DNA of 64,000 nucleotides. Origin: Polydactylus sextarius. Taxonomy: Eukaryota > Chordata > Actinopteri > Polynemidae. The notes below the pieces were generated by a model that was not told the DNA's origin, did not search any database, and saw only the letters and a list, made by a program, of their open reading frames with translations. The position numbers were made by a program, and so were the translations under genes. The stretch spans positions 19,776,001 to 19,840,000 of the forward strand of contig CM028912.1 in the NCBI GenBank assembly GCA_016801845.1, read 5' to 3'. Within the stretch, counting starts at the first letter, position 1; the number at the start of each line of letters is the position of its first letter. Positions 13,185 through 24,729 of this stretch are shown piece after piece.

Positions 13185-14656
13185 GTTGGTTTAAGGGGGA
13201 AAAAGGAAATGTTTGGGGGGGAAACAGGGCAAGGTTTAAGAAAAAAATAAGGAGTAGGAAGAGGAAAAGAGGGAAGTGGACTGGAGACCAGCATCCTGAG
13301 GTTCTAATCATTGTATCTGTCATCACTAATCTGCCTTTTCTTTTTCTGAATCCCTGTATGTTCCCGTCACTGCACATCTCTATTTAACTTCTTTCATTCC
13401 TCTCTTCTTTTTCAGACTTTGTTTAAACCGATGAATTGTTTCTGATTTCTGTGTGTGTGTGACAAAACAAGGCCTCCCTCCCACCTTGTCCAGTGTAATC
13501 CTCCCCGTCCCCCTAATGTCCCCTCCGTCCTCTTCCTCCTGTGGCCCTGACCTTATGAGAAAACAGCGTAGTGAGGTGAGGGGAGAGGGGAGGGTGAATA
13601 TTTACTGCAGATCAAGAGCAACTGTTTGATTCAGAATTACCCAGCTGCAATGCAAAGGATTCATGGTGGCAGACAAAGAGGCCAAGCTGGGGCATAGTGA
13701 GGGTTAATCCAGCCGCAGTTCTCTGCAGTGCTGTGGTCTTTCACCCTCTGTCGGCTGAGGGGACAGAGGTCTTTACGCCAAGTGTCACCCTATCCCCCTT
13801 TTGTCCTCTCTCTGGTTCTGTCTGTGCACCGTGCCTTCGGCCCTACCTTTCATCCTGTAATCCAGGCCTATGGGATCTGAGCAGGCCTAGACATACAGTA
13901 ATTATCCTCCTCACCCTAAGGGGCCCCCGATGCTTTCTTCTCTCCCTCTCTGTTTCATTTCATTTCATTTCTCTCTCTCTCTTTTCCTATTCTTTCATTC
14001 CCTGTTCTTTTATTAACCAATCTTAATCATAAACGTTTCTCTTGGCAACCCCTATGAACCGGCAGCGCGAACTCTCTCTCTTTCTCTTATCTGTCGATCG
14101 TAGCAGGGCTTTGCTCTCCTCGCTCTCTCTCCGTCCATTTTAGCCTCACCCACCACTCTTGTCAGCAGTCGACGCAGCTAAATTAAAACTACTGATCTTT
14201 CCGAGCTCCAGAAAAGAACGAACCAGAGAAGAAGAAGATGATGAAGAAGAACAGAGACAAAATTAGAGGCACTGCAGGGATTTTAGAAGGAGGGATATTT
14301 GGAGGAAGAGGGAGGGCATCGTTACAACATTCAGCACAAGGCCTCATCAGTCATTCATGATGGACTTGCATCTCTATGCTCTTCCCCCTCTCTGTCTCCC
14401 ACTTCCTCCTTCTCTCTCTCTGTCTCTCTCTAACCCCCCCCCTCCACATTCACAAAAGTACCCACAGAGGTGCCCCCGTCACTGCCCTGTCACAAAGGGC
14501 CTTTGGGCTCCTATGTAATCTCTTAATGAACTGCAGTGGAGGAGAGGGAGCGCTCCTTTTACATAAACCATGTAAAGCAGGCCTCTCTTTTGTTTCTCCC
14601 TCCCAACTACAAAATGGATTACCAGAGAGAAGGAGGTGTGTGTGATGTGATGTGAC

Positions 14657-14715
<59 letters not shown>

Positions 14716-15830
14716 GGGACATGATGGTGATGGTGGTGTTGGGGTCATTCTCTTTTTTTCCCTCCTCACAAATGTCATGCGTAAGGGTAGTAAAGTTGTA
14801 AAGCGCAAAACAATAATGACTTTTAATTGACACGGACGAGGGTTTGTTTTTATTGTTTTCATTTTTGTCACACACTCCATAAAAAAACACACACTCACAC
14901 AGGACAAGATAGAAAGACAGAGAGAGAGAGAGCGAGCTGGGCTATTTCTTTATCCTCTACCCCAACACACACACACACACACAAAGGCATTATACTGGCC
15001 GAGAGCCTTGCACATTTCTAACATTCATCCTTCCTTGAATACTGAAAGAGCACAACTAACACAAACTAAAGGAGAGGCGCAGAGGCAGGAACGACTTGGT
15101 CTGTTGAACATATTGCTAACCTGCTGAATAAAGATATTCATGCTTTGGGGTTCTCTGTTACCAAGAAGGAATAACTGATAAACAGGCCTGAAGACTTTCA
15201 ACAAGCTGTGAAAAGAGATAATAAACGTTTATTTCTTGTTTATTTAAGCCACCATTCACAGGAAAAGCTATTTATCATAAACAAAAAGTGGGCAATGACT
15301 CTAAGAAAGGGTTTTTTGAAAAGTTTTAAAATGTCTACTAAAGTGTTTGCCCATGTCACTAATACGTACTGACAGAGATCGATAGGGAAAAAGACAGATT
15401 TCACCGGTGGTTAAAGTTTATTTACAGCAAATAACTTTAACAACAAGATGAAGTTCTTGTTCTGCTGCTAAAAAACTCACACAAAGGATTATTTACTTAA
15501 AAACAATGAGGTGTCTGGGCCACACAATGATATCACTCTCTGGCTCCTCTGAACTCCTCACCCAGACAGAACGCAAAGAATGCGCACATGCACAGCTAAT
15601 TCCGCGGAATGCCCGCTGCATTTGTGAGCTTATAGCCGCCCAGAGGGTGAGCAAGTACAATAAGCAAAATGAAAATCAAAAGGTGACACGTTAAATGAAA
15701 GGACGGACTCGTTTAACAAGAGTGAAGCTACAAAATGGAGAAGGTTCACGCTCTGGCTCTGTGAGGGAAGGTGTTTGACAATTTGACAAAAGGCAAACTA
15801 AAGGGCATGATAGTGAATAATAGTGTATGT

Positions 15831-15891
<61 letters not shown>

Positions 15892-18034
15892 AGTGTGTTT
15901 AGTGTATAGGTACAGATCTGTACTAAACAACTCTATAAAATTTACGCGAACGCAAACCGACGCTATTAACCTTCAAAAATCACTTGAAATGAGCTGTAAG
16001 CTTAATTTGGTGCGTCATTACGCGCACAGCCTGGAGACAGAGGTGTCGGGACACAGATGGTCGTGGCAGACAAGAGGCTACAAGCCGAAGGTGCTGTAAG
16101 TAGCAGCCCTGAGCTCAGACCTACAGACCACCTCTCCCTCTCTCTTTGAATCATACTTGGAGCAACAGACAGGCCAGGCCAAGGCGCGCAAGGCTGTTCG
16201 TGCCCGCCACAGGTTCATTTTCATTTTCGGCCAAAATAATGTACACATCTGTTACGCCATCATTAAAAAAACAGAGAAGAGGGAATTTCTAGTTGCCAAA
16301 AAAAAAAAAAAAAAAGCCTCAATTATTGAGTGACTTGGGAGTTTGGCCGTGACGAAACGGCCACAAAGAGGGGCGCCCCCCGCCGGGCTGTGACCAGGGG
16401 TGTAGAGGAGGAGAAAGACACCTTTTTATGTAAAGAAAAGAGTTCAACCGCCTCTCTTGGCCTGTAGGAATATGTAAATGGATGGTGTAGATTATCTTAG
16501 ATTGATGAGTGCGATACAAGAACAAAAGCAGGAGAGGGGGATTAAGGTACAGGAGGTCTCAACTCATGCATCTTTTAAAAACAACATACACACCAGTGTA
16601 TGGGACATCCTGCAATTCCACATCTAAATGCACTTAACCCCACCTTATATCCAGGCGTCTAACAACAGCGAGGTACACAAAGTGGTCGACTAAAAGTTTA
16701 CATCCTACTATCCATATTTCTAACATAATTCGCTCTAGAATAATTCCAAATTCCCTAAATTAATTCTTAAATTCAGTCCACGCAGAGGACGGAGGCCCGG
16801 TGCGTCCCGCCAGGCACGTCACGTTCAATTCACAACTGTCTGATTTCTTATCTATTTCTCTTATTAACGTTATCGTCATTACGGAGGATAAATATCAACC
16901 AACGTTTGATGCGGTACAAACATCCCAGTGAAGGAATATACGGGCCTACACGCGGCAGTTAGTATAGAATACATACATTCGGGACCTGTTACAAATATGA
17001 ACTGTAATGCGCCTGGCGAAGTTGTTATTGGCCGAGGAAGGGAAGCGTAAAATTACCTTCAAACATTAATTTTACCCACACTGCGCACCACCACAGATGA
17101 GCTACATACCTCACTAACTCCATCGTAAATAAATACATACAGAGAAAAACAAATAGTAGATAATATCACACTATCTGTCGGACTGCGTCTTCTAAAGCGG
17201 CTTTCAGTGCAGCAGGCTACTGTTGAGTGCCATCATACGGCACGGCCGAGCGGGCCATCGTCCACTGCGCGTAAATATTCCCCAAAGGCAATAAGGCACA
17301 AATAGTTAAATGTGCACACAAAACGCAGTAAAGTAACGCAACAAGAGCCGAACAGTCCCCCTCCTCCCCTCCACGCACACAGGTGTACACAGGAGTATGA
17401 TGGCTTTATCTTTTTAAACATATTATCATGTGTCGTTAACGCCGATGCTTCCTAATATAATAATAATAAAAAAAAACATTAACTGGGTTGAAAATGACCA
17501 TGTTAAACTATAAAGCTAGTAGATATTTAATTTGGATAATTTTGCCAAACTGATGATCAATTTCTTTTGACTAAAATCTTGACTTTCTGGACGCATTTCC
17601 AACAGATCGTCGCTGTGCGCAGTGGAAAAGGACCGTGAGGGGAAAAGAAATAACAAGGGAGGATAAATTCAAAATTGAAATCACGCTGCTCTAAGAGCTC
17701 TTTGTTCTGCTCAGTTTGTGCTGAAGTGAAGGATTGAGTCTAGCAAACCTTCCTCGTGTTAACTCCTTTTATTTTACGCATGTAAACAACAGGCGGTGAG
17801 CGAGCCAACATTAAATTGCCTGATTTTTCAACGGAGTCTGGCATGAAATCGTCCCCCCACACGGGAGGGCGTACGGCACTCTACGGGAGCCAGTAATAAG
17901 CGCGGCTTGTGTTCCACTTACTTGGTATTTGTTGTGTTCCAGTAGATGGACTCCAAGATGAGCGCCCGGCACAAGTCCACTTTGAAGGCAATAAACAAAA
18001 CCCCAAAATAATATCTCCACATCGAATCCCCCAT
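7918..18034 (-). CDS. efnb2a: efnb2a, ephrin-B2 (partial: coding exons 1 and 2)
   Basis: Ephrin-B2 is a type I membrane ligand for EphB/EphA4 receptors and signals in both directions at cell contacts, in vessels, somites and neural tissue. Coding exons seen are 17922-18034 and 7918-8201, joined by a 9.7-kb intron with GTAAGT donor and CAG acceptor; the junction codon AA|A restores ...NTTNTK-FVPGQG. The joined product so far has 132 residues. Residues 1-24 are a signal peptide, 33-35 (NTT) an N-glycosylation site, and 39-132 the ephrin receptor-binding domain with cysteines 59, 86 and 98 and the receptor-binding loop FSPNLW at 114-119. The fourth domain cysteine, membrane span and PDZ-binding tail belong to later exons not found in the window. 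The MGDSMWRYYFGVL start resembles the zebrafish efnb2a form from memory; efnb2b is the alternative. Ephrin-B2 identity is near certain, the a-paralogue call likely. Confidence 0.93.
9057..9211 (+). mobile_element. tRNA-derived SINE with perfect target-site duplication
   Basis: A 155-bp element with an A-box-like TAGCTAAGGTG (9077-9087) and a B-box-like AGTTCGAAACC (9124-9134), the two internal RNA polymerase III promoter blocks of tRNA-derived SINEs, followed by a tail ending in A-rich sequence. It is flanked by a perfect 14-bp direct repeat, AAAGTATTTGTCAC, at 9043-9056 and 9212-9225, the mark of LINE-mediated insertion. It resembles a common teleost SINE head (GGGTAGCTCAG... GGTTCGAATCC). 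It is not a functional tRNA gene: stems and 3' end do not fold properly. Confidence 0.88.
9411..9498. repeat. compound (AC)n(AT)n microsatellite
   Basis: About 48 bp of AC followed directly by about 40 bp of AT, 190 bp after the SINE. Confidence 0.95.
9919..9973. repeat. (TG)n microsatellite
   Basis: About 27 TG units in efnb2a intron 1. Confidence 0.95.
10304..10410. repeat. long (TG)n microsatellite
   Basis: Longest dinucleotide tract of the window, about 80 bp pure then interrupted by CG and AT units. Four long TG or AC tracts lie within 9.4-10.6 kb. Confidence 0.95.
13145..13182. repeat. (TG)n microsatellite
   Basis: Pure GT dinucleotides in efnb2a intron 1. Confidence 0.95.
14661..14712. 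repeat. (TG)n microsatellite
   Basis: About 26 TG units. The two minus-strand frames of about 140 codons across it are artefacts of the repeat. Confidence 0.95.
15840..15888. repeat. (TA)n microsatellite
   Basis: About 24 TA units in efnb2a intron 1. Confidence 0.95.
17922..18034 (-). CDS. efnb2a: efnb2a coding exon 1 (signal peptide)
   Basis: The ATG at 18034-18032 opens 37 codons plus two bases: MGDSMWRYYFGVLFIAFK..., a hydrophobic signal peptide with cleavage expected near residue 24, then LILESIYWNTTNT. The ESIYWN motif is the conserved first strand of mature ephrin-B proteins and NTT is a glycosylation sequon. The exon ends at a consensus donor GTAAGT (17921-17916). The start is chosen because it gives a proper signal peptide and family-like length. 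The longer overlapping frame here lacks an ATG and any homology. Confidence 0.95.
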
Positions 18035-18820
18035 GGTTATCTGGCGTGCCTCCGGTCTGGTGCACAATCCGTCTTAAAATAACCAAATCTGTATGTCACA
18101 AAACAGGGACGTCAGGGCGCTCCAGAGAGCGCTGACCGTGGCAGTTTCTACACTTTATGATATCCCGATCCAAAGGGGATGCGCACGGACCACAAAGCCC
18201 GATCAGAGCATCTCCAGATGAGAAAGGCGCACGGCAGTAGTTCATTCAGCGTTAATATTCTCCCCCTGCTCAGAGCGCACACTTCAACCCGCTGTAATAC
18301 ATCCCCTCAGAGAGAGAAAAAAGTGGTGGTGTCCGCTGTGGACCGGGCGGCAGATAGAAATCGATACAATTATAAATCCCCCTGCGTTAAAGTCCAGCAA
18401 GGCTTTGCCACAAATCCAGAGCCGCAGCAGAGAGAATGACTGTGATGGCTTTGGTAGTGGTGGTGGTGGTGGAATGGTAAAATATTCCCCTTTCAGCTGG
18501 TGCTGCTGCTGCTGGTGGTGGTGGTAGAGGTGGTGGTGGTGAGCAACAAACTGTGGGTGACAGCAGCCGAAAAATGAAAAAAGCTAAACAATGAGGTCGG
18601 ATGGTCAAAATTAAGAAAATGGTCAAATATGAGAATGAAAGAAATCAAAGGAGCTGAGATGGAGATTCTCATACTATATAGGTCCCAAAATATGAAATTA
18701 AAAAAAAAAACAAGTAGCTGCGGCTGAATCCTGCAGATCCGTCCCAGACGCCCGCAGACAGACGCAGGGATGATGCCTCAACGATGCTCCGAAACCTGGA
18801 TGGAAAGTAACTGCAAGGGA
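18035..18820 (-). other. efnb2a: efnb2a 5' UTR (approximate)
   Basis: Sequence between the start codon and the inferred start of transcription. The cap end is inferred at about 30 bases below the TATA-like element. It is GC-rich, contains CCA/GCA triplet repeats on the transcribed strand (18453-18542), and several upstream ATG triplets can be seen on the minus strand, so an upstream intron or translational control is possible. The exact boundary cannot be read from the sequence. Confidence 0.5.
18453..18542. repeat. GGT/GCT triplet repeats in efnb2a 5' UTR
   Basis: Runs of GGT at 18455-18472 and 18514-18542 with a short GCT run (about 18501-18513) between them. On the transcribed strand they read CCA and GCA. 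Confidence 0.85.
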
Positions 18821-18845
18821 CCGCGACTGAATATTTGGTGGAGTT

Positions 18846-18884
18846 CGTTATACAGAGGCTCCGCCCAGCCTCGACGCTGATTGG
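18846..18884 (-). promoter_or_regulatory. efnb2a: efnb2a core promoter
   Basis: Read on the minus strand there is, in order, a CCAAT box (GACCAATCAG, core at 18884-18880), a GC box GGGCGGAGC (18866-18858) and a TATA-like TGTATAACG (18854-18846). Order and strand fit transcription toward exon 1, with the start predicted near 18815-18825. Motif matches only. Confidence 0.55.
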
Positions 18885-19344
18885 TCCCTCGGCGGGGAAG
18901 TCAATAAGAGCTGTGCTGTCAATCAACGAGGGCAACTGGTTCAGTACAGTGACTAGTGGTGGACGAAACGGGCAGAAATCACAGTAAAAAATACTACTTT
19001 TGTAAATAAACAGGTGGATGGATCTGACAATAACCTGGGTAAAAAAAATAATGTCTAATTATAACACTAAAAATAATAAATAGCTCTATAATTAATACTA
19101 GTAATTCAAGGTATTGTAAAAATATGAAACGCCAGTGCAAATAAATCTAATACATCTCTCTTGCTATATTACCTCAGCAGCTTAACTAAACACAGCAGAG
19201 CTCATGTAGATAGAAACTGTTTTTATCGCTCAAGAAAATCATTACAGCCCCCTGAAAACTAATTAAGCGCAATTCTCGTGTATTATAGTTTATGTGGATG
19301 GCTCCATAATGAAAACAACAAGTAAACATTTGCTACCATAAGGA

Positions 19345-19345
<1 letters not shown>

Positions 19346-19400
<55 letters not shown>

Positions 19401-19413
19401 GCACGCACACACA
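19346..19413. repeat. (CA)n microsatellite
   Basis: CA tract with two CG-containing interruptions near its right end, about 460 bp upstream of the efnb2a CCAAT box. Confidence 0.95.
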
Positions 19414-20395
19414 AGCAGGACTGTATTGAGCCACAATGCTGCATGTGTTGTGTCTCTATTGAGCGCGTTGTGGTGCAGATCAAGGCTCTTTCGAAAGGCA
19501 AGAGCGCCCACTAGCGGAAAAATCCACTTCACTGACTGAGACAGATACAGGGAGAAAAAAAGTCACAAACAATCGAATTATGTTCATATTTGTACAACTA
19601 TAAATGTTAAACGCGTCAATGTGGCGATTTTTTTTTTAACAAGTAAAACAAAACGTTACAATATTTTTAAACATCGTTTCGTAACAACAAAGGTAAATAC
19701 AGACTTTTAAAAAGTTTGCAGTAGTTTAACGGTCTTAAAAGCATTTTTTTAAATGTTTTAAATTAGCTTTTAATTATTCGCGAACTAATAAAACCGTCAC
19801 AATTTTTATTATTATTAACTACATTACTGCAGTCGCTGGTCAGAAGGTGCTGTGTAATTGCTTAGGCTTTCGTGTGAACTACCTTCAAAGCCTAATTGGA
19901 AAGGCACACATTCACACTTCCTGCAAACACCGAATTTTTTAGTCGGTGACCTCTAATTTGACGCACGCACTCACACACATACTCACACACCTCTGTCAGG
20001 TGTAAAGTAAAGCCTTCCTATTGTTTTGTCACTTTTTAACGACTTAATTCGATCAGGGCAGTTTAGAGACGGAGGCTGCGGTTGTTTACTGAGCTGATAA
20101 TTTAGTGACAGAGGAGACAGATAAGTGAGTGAAGAGTGTGATCCCAACGTCGCTGGTCCCTGGAATAAACACACACACACACGCTGAACAGGGCGGCGTG
20201 GCGCTGGATGTTGATTGTATAAAGTGGGTTGACTTTAGATGAGTTTTAATGCAAACGCGAGTTGAGGGAAAGACTAATGAATGAGGCATGTGTGAACCTT
20301 CACTAAACATTTAGAGCGTCTGAGTTTTCTTCGATTAATTGAATACTGAAACTGGAGACAGATGTTTGAATGGTGGTTTGGGTTTGAAATTATTA

Positions 20396-20428
20396 TAAAT
20401 AAATAAATAAACAAATAAATAAATAAAT
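20396..20428. repeat. (AAAT)n simple repeat
   Basis: AAAT units with one AAAC variant. Confidence 0.9.
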
Positions 20429-21064
20429 GTCTTGGGAAAAATCCTGTATTTTTTCTTCCATTTTTTGTCTACTTTTTTCCCTCTGTAACGTTCCTACTGG
20501 TTGTCTGAGAGTCTCCTGAGTTTAGCTGCATTAACTTTAATCGTGCAGTTCAAATGTCGATGTGTGTTAAGTCCATCTACAGTTCAGAGTTCCTACAGTT
20601 TTGTGGTGTCCTTCAAATTATTTCTTAGTGGGAGGAAATAAAAAAAAATAAAAAACAGAAATAAAAACAGAAACTTGTGGGTGACAGCAGCCTCAAAAGC
20701 AGTTCAAGTTTCTTTCTTTTATTTATTTTTAGGCATTTTTTTAAAAATCTTTCTTCCTTTTCGTGGCTCAAACAAGCTCCGTCAAATAAAGCAGATTCAA
20801 GTTAATTCCCCTGGTCATAGGACTGTTTTCATTAAGTTTAAGTAACTCGGAAAAAAACAGTTGAAGTAGGTAGCTAACTTTTCAGAGATTTATAAATAAC
20901 AGTTTTAGCCTATCACCATTGTATGAATCTTTATTCATTTTTTTTATTATTCCAGAGTAACACGCCTAACTATTTCCTCCCTGCTTGAGACTTAGTTCGT
21001 GGGAGAAAATAAAAGTTTTTATTTTAAGCATTAAAAATTCCCCCTTGTTTTTCTTTTCCTCCAG

Positions 21065-21300
21065 CTGACCGGGGCTAAGCCTTGGCAGCAGCGGGGCACA
21101 GAGCTCTCACAGGCCGCAGAGCAGCTCCGCGCTGTCGGCCGCGAACCGCAGCGGCTCCGGGCTGCGACACGTCCCGTGAACGTCTCACCGGACTTCAGCG
21201 AGATTTGATTTTAAACTTTATTACAAAGTCACACAGATTTATATTTATGATAAAAGAAGACCTGCAGTCATCATTAAATCTTTTTACTCATTAAATCAGA
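21065..21300 (+). other. candidate noncoding exon in a CpG-rich block
   Basis: A strong plus-strand acceptor (TTTTTCTTTTCCTCCAG, AG at 21063-21064) is followed at once by about 140 bp with roughly 17 CpGs, in otherwise AT-rich DNA. ATTAAA poly(A)-type hexamers lie near 21273 and 21290. The plus frame from 21082 (70 codons) is Arg/Ala-rich with no family likeness. A terminal exon of a lncRNA divergent from efnb2a is one reading; an isolated CpG island or enhancer is another. Confidence 0.3.
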
Positions 21301-21725
21301 CAGCAGCTACTGAATCCCTGTGTGTTTCTACTCTGGTTATTTGTCCTTCACTTTTAATCCCGAGAACAGAAAAACGAGGCCGAGTGTGTTTGGAGCTCAC
21401 GGTCGGTTTGAAATGAGCTCAGTCTGTGTCACAGCAGCCTTCACTACGTGTTGGAAACCGACCAGCGGCTGCGTTGAGTCTCAGATCGGAGCTGCCAACT
21501 AATTAGACGCTGTTATTACAGGCGTTTCTTTAACCTGACGTTGATGTATTGGTCCCGCGCGACTCGACGGAAGAAAATGGATTGTGGTGCACGAGCCCGT
21601 TGACAAAAAAGACCCACGACTGTAATGACATTCAAATGCGTCACTGCTCAGGTCAACCAGTTGTGTAGAATAACAGTGTGAAATGACCTCAGTTTGACCG
21701 AAGATAAAGACAATTAATGAGGGAA

Positions 21726-21726
<1 letters not shown>

Positions 21727-21770
<44 letters not shown>
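21727..21770. repeat. (TA)n microsatellite
   Basis: About 22 TA units between the CpG-rich block and the arglu1 3' flank. Confidence 0.95.
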
Positions 21771-21771
<1 letters not shown>

Positions 21772-21778
<7 letters not shown>

Positions 21779-23417
21779 TGTTTTGGTTAAAAAAAATTTA
21801 GTGACAGTGAGTTAAAAGCATCACACAAACACCAGTGTAGACATTCAATGGATTTACTGAACTGTTCAGTCCCTTGACAATTGGGGAAAATTACATGACA
21901 AATTCAAAATCCCACAACATAACAAAACGTCATTATACCCACCTGAGGTCAGCCTCACTCATAATCAACCAACCACACACACACAAATGCTCGCACACAC
22001 ACACACACACACTTGCTCATTCTCTCTCATATACATACATACACGCACACACACACACACTCGCATTAACCTCAAATCTTTTCTTACCTGAACTTGTCCA
22101 TCCACTACGAATCAAGACTTATCAAGTGAGGCGCATTGCCAAGTTAATTTACTACAACAAAATTCAGGGACAGAACATCAAGTATGTGTTTGGGAGAGTT
22201 TGTTTGTTTCGTGCAATTTACCGTTATTTTCCCAGAGTCTGATAAAAAAAAAAACAAAAAAACAAAAAAACAAAAAACAGAGCTTAAGTATTTTACCATT
22301 ACTCTAAACTTTTTGTTTGTTGGTTGTTTGCTGTTGTTGTGGATCAATTTTTTATAACAGAATCTTAAGTTGGATTGGAGGACAGAGAGGAGTGGGAGTC
22401 AGCACATCACACAGCAAGGCTAATAACATTACATCATACAGGAAATGTCCTCTATCCTCCATTAGCCACAGTTCCCCCCTTTATCGCAGACGAGACATGT
22501 ATCCTGTTGAAGGTGTGTGGTTCAGTCATGGGCAGCTTGGGAGTCAAGGCTGAGTTCACTTTAGCGCTGAAGAAAACTTCAAATCTAACATAGAGTTGTT
22601 CGTTTTTTGTTTTTTTTTAATGTTCCCACCTCCGGACGACGTTTTAAAAAACAAATATGCACGGCAGACGGATGAAGCAGAGAGAAAACAGAGGAAATAA
22701 GGTGGAAGACACAAACCTGTCAACTGGATGGGAAGTTCAATGTGATGCGTTAGCACTGCTTTTACGGATCTTATTAGATTTAAAAAAATAAAATAAGAGG
22801 GGACCACGCCAACTCCCAGGCTGTACATGAGCTTTTACAGTAAGCTGGACTAGACAAACTAGACAATACTCTTCTATATCAGGGTCAGGGCGTCCTATTG
22901 TACGTTGCTGGCTGTAAAGACATGTGAGAAAAGCACAGGTGCACAGTTGTTTGTTGCTGTTCCACCAGAGTTAAGACTTACGGGGGCACAGGGACATGTT
23001 ATAGCTCTCTACGTCAAATGTTCAAAGTTCCCTAAATATGAAAACAAAACCGAAAAGAAAAAAAAACAAAAAAACAAAAAAAGCAAACGAGTCCTCTGTG
23101 TGTAGGGATGAGAAGGATGGAGGGAGCAGTCAGGTCCTTCTTTAAGGGCGAAGAGCTGCCTCCTCTTCGAGGCCAAGAAGAGAGAGAGAGGGACGAGGGC
23201 CTTTTCACGGAGGGGACGAGCGAGTTAACACATAGATTTGCGTCTCCCCTTCACTCAGCCTTCCTTCCTTCAGCACTTCCAAAACGAAGCGAGCGTTCCA
23301 CAGCGGAGGAGGAGGAGTGGTGGGGGGGTCAAATGGCAGGAAGGGAGAGCTGGATGGGGGGGTGGCGAAGGCAGGGCATGTGGACAATGATGGGGTTGAA
23401 GGGGAGAGGGAGCAGTG
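21772..23417 (-). other. arglu1: arglu1 3' UTR and downstream flank (approximate)
   Basis: Follows the arglu1 stop codon on the minus strand. An AATAAA is present at 21777-21772 and an ATTAAA-type site near 22615, but which poly(A) site is used cannot be read. The stretch contains A-rich runs (22244-22280, 23041-23085), which are T-rich on the transcribed strand. No other gene was seen. Confidence 0.4.
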
Positions 23418-23582
23418 TCATTCAGCAGCCTTGAGGGAGAACGAGAGCTTGGGCCTGGACTTGCCCTTGCCGAGGATTATTTTCTGCTCCTCCTTCTGCT
23501 GCTTCTGACGGTCCTGCTCCAGCTTCATGCGCTCCTCGTGAATCTTTCTCTGCTCCTCCACAATACGCAACTGCTCCTCAGC
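23418..23582 (-). CDS. arglu1: arglu1 coding exon 4 and stop
   Basis: Encodes AEEQLRIVEEQRKIHEERMK through KLSFSLKAAE, then TGA at 23420-23418. The acceptor is CCGCCAG (AG at 23584-23583). The C-terminal KPKLSF-like basic tail is the family signature. Confidence 0.96.
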   Translation of the reverse strand, partial: AEEQLRIVEEQRKIHEERMKLEQDRQKQQKEEQKIILGKGKSRPKLSFSLKAAE

Positions 23583-24692
23583 CTGGCGGGAAATGAGATA
23601 CAAACATACAAACACACACAATATAAACAATATGGTCAGGAAACAATAGCATTCAAACCAGGAGCCCACAAACTCTTCCGAAAATCTCGCTTTACACTCT
23701 GCTTTGCTGTTGTTTTGTATTTACACGTAGCCATTTTATTGCTGCAGCTCCAGCTTGTTCGAATCAAGTCGAAATAAAATAAACACTTCATCGCAGACTA
23801 ATACTGTTTAGAAAACACTGGACTGCTGATAACCATCAATTCAAAGTAACTCAGCAGAAGTGGTTCCTGCCAAAAGTACAGAGTCGTTAGGTCATGTGGC
23901 GCTGTGGTCGGAGCTACGGGCTCTCAATCAGTTCAAGACAGAGATTTGTCAATTTAAAAAACAAATACCTGTCGCTGTAAAGTGCATCGAGCAACCGTGA
24001 CGCGTCACTTTTTCTAAGCGCACTTAGTAAACATTTAGCAAGTCACGAGTCGCACGCTACATTTAATCAAGACAATACTTTTTTACCAGAATAATTGTAG
24101 GGTATAAATGTGAGGAAAATATAAAAAGTAAACCCAAAATGAAAATGACCCAAGCCTCGTGTTGTGTTATGTAAACAATGGTTTTCAGGGTTTTTGACAA
24201 GGCTGACAGATGAATGGTGTTAGTCGCTTGGTGTCCGATCAAAGCAGCATGCAGAAATGATTTAAAGCGAGGTTTTAGGATTTTGACAGAAATAGAGAAA
24301 ATGTCCAAACAAGAAGAGGGTAAGAAAGCAGCAGCTCTGTTGTTCACAGAGCAGGGCGTACCAGCTTGGCCTGAGCCTCGGCGATCTTGCGGTTATTCTC
24401 CTCCAGGATTTTTTCCAGCTCCTCCCGCTTAGATTTTTCTTCCTCCTAGATGGGTGACACGGTGCCATGTTAGCACACGAAGAGGCTACGGCCACAAAGC
24501 ACTTTCTATGTACAGACGTACACACGCTTGCCCTCTAATCGTCAAGAGTCATTCACCACCAGCACACGCACACACACACACCTAACTAACTCATTACACC
24601 ACAGAGAAGTTTGTATAGCCTCTTGCACACGATGACCACACTGTGGCATTCTTTGGAGCCTGACTTGTTTTAAAAATATAATGGTGAAGGCA

Positions 24693-24729
<37 letters not shown>

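Larger units (their letters stand above)
8202..17921 (-). other. efnb2a: efnb2a intron 1
   Basis: Bounded by the matching splice sites of exons 1 and 2. It carries a tRNA-derived SINE (9057-9211), several long microsatellites, pyrimidine-rich tracts (13,900-14,430) and unique islands such as 14460-14600 and 16140-16520. The part from about 15,940 to 17,921 is rich in CpG and continues into the exon 1 CpG island. No coding exon was seen. Confidence 0.85.
18960..21064. other. intergenic region upstream of efnb2a
   Basis: AT-rich sequence between the efnb2a promoter and the CpG-rich block at 21065. Contains a long (CA)n tract (19346-19413), an (AAAT)n stretch (20396-20428) and poly-T-rich runs. 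No coding exon was seen. Confidence 0.7.

Noticed and set aside
14450..14907. Two overlapping minus-strand frames of 140-146 codons
   Set aside because: Both cross a (TG)n tract read as Thr-His repeats, have no family likeness and sit within efnb2a intron 1.
17811..18086. 91-codon minus frame overlapping efnb2a exon 1
   Set aside because: Different frame from the ephrin signal peptide, no ATG at its start, and it ignores a well-formed splice donor.
23108..23434. 108-codon plus-strand frame downstream of arglu1
   Set aside because: Purine-rich 3' UTR read on the wrong strand, partly antisense to the arglu1 C-terminus; no homology.
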